Shown piece after piece: positions 33,525 through 34,908 of a stretch of 34,908 bases of DNA. The number at the start of each line of letters is the position of its first letter. The stretch's first letter is position 1. The notes under the pieces were generated by a model. It saw nothing but the letters and a program-made list of their open reading frames with translations, was not told the DNA's origin and made no database searches. Position numbers and translations under genes: made by a program. Source of the DNA: Bacillota bacterium (GTDB taxonomy: Bacteria > Bacillota > Clostridia > Lachnospirales > Lachnospiraceae); assembly GCA_023436225.1 (NCBI GenBank), contig JAEZKA010000051.1, positions 1 to 34,908 of the forward strand, read 5' to 3'.

Positions 33525-33575
33525 GAGCAGTACGACAATGAAAAGCGATGAGCTGTTGTACTGCTCTTTTCTTTT
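33525..33575 (+). terminator. Terminator of the MerR-family gene
   Basis: GAGCAGTACGACA and TGTTGTACTGCTC form a 13-bp stem with one G-U pair, followed by TTTTCTTTT. It lies about 45 bp after the stop codon. Confidence 0.85.
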
Positions 33576-33647
33576 GTAAAAATTTATCCTATTGATATCA
33601 AGATAAAAAATTTAGAATTTTATACTGCTAAATAAAACACGGCATGG

Positions 33648-33653
33648 TATAAT
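33648..33653 (+). promoter_or_regulatory. Possible extended -10 promoter of the QueG-like gene
   Basis: A consensus TATAAT preceded by TGG gives a good extended -10; the -35 position (CTGCTA) is poor. It is about 190 bp upstream of the coding region. Confidence 0.45.
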
Positions 33654-33845
33654 CCTCTATATTAAGTAAATAATATACAATTTCCATATTCTAATGGAGC
33701 ATGCTGCGGTAATTGGACTCTGATACTAGAAACAATCTTACCAAGAAAGCTTCTGAAGCTTTAATACTTTATGGAAGTAGATTATTTAATGATTAGAGGT
33801 ATGGTTAACATTATCCTTTGAAAAATAATGAAGGGAGACATGGGT

Positions 33846-34547
33846 ATGAAAGATATTACAGTAGAAGTGAAGAAGGAGCTTCAGCGACTGGGAGCGGATT
33901 TAGTTGGCATCGGAGATATTACCATGCTACCGGTAGAGGTAAGAAAAAATATGACGTATGGGATAGCGATTGCAGTGGCTGTAGATTCCGAAGTTATCAA
34001 AGGAATAGAGGATGGACCAACAATGGAGTATCGTCTGGCTTATGATGAGTTGAATGATAAGCTGGATGAAATCGTAACTTTGGGAGCAGAATACATACAT
34101 AGATTAGGGTATGAAGCCATCGCTCAGACGGTATCCGAGGTATCTAAGACAGAGACCGAATACAATTCGGTGCTTCCTCATAAGACAGTAGCTACTCGGG
34201 CCGGGATCGGCTGGATCGGTAAGAATGCGATGCTTGTGACGAAAGAATTCGGAAGTGCCGTTCGTATTTCTGCAATACTTACGAATGCCAACCTACAAGC
34301 TGATCAACCTATGAATGAATCCAGGTGTAAGGATTGTATGCGTTGCAAGGAGTCTTGTCCTGGTGATGCTATTACTGGATTGAATTGGAATATAGCTTCT
34401 AATAGGGATATATTCTTCGATGCGATCAAATGCAAAAGAGCGGCTAGAAGAATTACGAAAGAACGATTAAATATTGAGAAAACATTATGCGGAAAATGCG
34501 TACTTGTATGCCCGTTTACTCAAAAATATTTAAAAAAATGCAATTAA
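33846..34547 (+). CDS. QueG-like protein with double [4Fe-4S] cluster domain
   Basis: The 233-residue protein has an N-terminal domain resembling epoxyqueuosine reductase, with the signature RAGIGWIGKNAMLVTKEFGS at about 118-137. A ferredoxin-like domain follows: C161-x2-C164-x2-C167-x3-C171-P, then C215-x2-C218-x3-C222-P, with C196 as another possible ligand; this is enough for two [4Fe-4S] clusters. It is much shorter than true QueG (usually above 300), and the VD-x2-P segment that carries the catalytic aspartate in QueG reads NSVLPHK here. It may therefore act on another substrate with or without cobalamin. I chose the ATG at 33846, 8 nt after AAGGGAG. It is a single-gene unit. Confidence 0.8.
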   Translation: MKDITVEVKKELQRLGADLVGIGDITMLPVEVRKNMTYGIAIAVAVDSEVIKGIEDGPTMEYRLAYDELNDKLDEIVTLGAEYIHRLGYEAIAQTVSEVSKTETEYNSVLPHKTVATRAGIGWIGKNAMLVTKEFGSAVRISAILTNANLQADQPMNESRCKDCMRCKESCPGDAITGLNWNIASNRDIFFDAIKCKRAARRITKERLNIEKTLCGKCVLVCPFTQKYLKKCN

Positions 34548-34568
34548 AAAGTGAGAAAAGGTTACGAC

Positions 34569-34591
34569 AAAGCCTTATTTTATAAGGGTTT
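34569..34591 (+). terminator. Weak terminator-like hairpin after the QueG-like gene
   Basis: AAAGCCTTAT and ATAAGGGTTT pair with one G/G mismatch around TTT. The T tract after it is short, so termination would be inefficient. Confidence 0.35.
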
Positions 34592-34654
34592 GATAGCATT
34601 GTTTAAGTTTAATAAATTGTTTTGAAAAAATAAAAAATTTAGGTTAAAAAGTTG

Positions 34655-34683
34655 TTGACAAAGATATTCACATGTGGTATCAT
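34655..34683 (+). promoter_or_regulatory. Strong promoter, probably of an rRNA operon
   Basis: A perfect TTGACA (34655-34660), a 17-bp spacer and TATCAT (34678-34683) with TG before it (extended -10). It is followed by a long structured leader with no coding sequence on the plus strand. Confidence 0.7.
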
Positions 34684-34908
34684 TTATTTTGCTGACGCGT
34701 TAAAGAAAATAAACGCAAAGCACAACGAACCTTGATAATTGAACAGTGAAACAACCCTGAAAATTCTAAAAAACTCGAAGTTCCACATGAGCTTCGAACA
34801 AAGAGAAATTTTCATTATGATATATCGTAATGATATGTCAACGAACCGTATCTGGAAACAGATACAACCACAAAAACAGTAAAGATAACAGGATTGCTTG
34901 AACAACCA
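34684..34908 (+). other. Structured leader, probably upstream of 16S rRNA
   Basis: The 225-bp leader has no plus-strand gene. It contains CCTTGATAATTGAACAGTG (34730-34748), which resembles elements seen in Firmicutes rRNA leaders. It also carries hairpins TCGAAG/CTTCGA, TCATTA-T-GATATATC-G-TAATGA (34812-34833) and GTATCTG-GAAA-CAGATAC with a GNRA tetraloop (34848-34865). The window ends before any 16S sequence, so this assignment is inference. Confidence 0.5.

Larger units (their letters stand above)
33482..33845 (+). other. Intergenic region between the MerR-family and QueG-like genes
   Basis: This 364-bp gap holds the MerR-family terminator (33525-33575) and a possible promoter at 33648-33653. 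No small gene is evident. Confidence 0.55.

Noticed and set aside
34684..34905. 73-codon minus-strand frame at the right edge
   Set aside because: It is antisense to the structured leader, overlaps its promoter, and its composition is cysteine- and phenylalanine-rich noise.

Overview
This window is the replication-origin region of a low-GC, Gram-positive anaerobe. The family content (DUF3881, a class I two-subunit fumarase, bifunctional AdhE, a Rex-type operator, FosX) and the gene order point to the Lachnospiraceae, probably near Lachnoclostridium phytofermentans or Anaerocolumna. That placement is inferred from protein resemblance and was not tested by a search.

Layout. The origin lies between rpmH and dnaN (about 20.85-23.15 kb). 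Left of it almost everything is on the minus strand and right of it everything is on the plus strand, so transcription follows the replication forks; adhE is the one clear exception. Leftward, the order is rpmH-rnpA-yidD-yidC-jag (ribosomal protein L34, RNase P protein, membrane insertase and its RNA-binding partner), then mnmE, mnmG and rsmG (tRNA and rRNA modification), a GNAT acetyltransferase, a DegS/DegU-like two-component pair, a FosX-type fosfomycin hydrolase, parA-parB, a DUF4446 membrane protein, another GNAT, adhE, an HD-GYP protein, a DUF3881 protein and tRNA-Arg(CCU). Rightward, the order is dnaA, dnaN, an S4-domain protein, recF, gyrB, gyrA, the two fumarase subunits, tRNA-Ser(GCU), a MerR/GyrI-like regulator, a short QueG-like double [4Fe-4S] protein, and at the edge a strong promoter with a structured leader that looks like the start of an rRNA operon.

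How it fits together. DnaA, DnaN, RecF and gyrase start and support replication at the adjacent origin. ParA and ParB act on three parS sites found here (7881, 9282, 10798), one of them built into the palindromic terminator of the response-regulator gene. The region between rsmG and parA, where some Firmicutes carry noc, holds the two-component pair, FosX and two long AT-rich gene-free stretches.

The most notable signals are non-coding: two near-consensus Rex operators bracketing the adhE promoter, a parS/terminator composite, a gyrB leader in which one CCTCC can pair with either of two GGAGG copies (one being the gyrB Shine-Dalgarno), three 11-bp tandem TTGATA repeats in the dnaA-dnaN gap, and a structured 269-bp spacer splitting the fumarase genes. 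I found no CRISPR array, intact insertion sequence, prophage or clearly novel multi-gene system.
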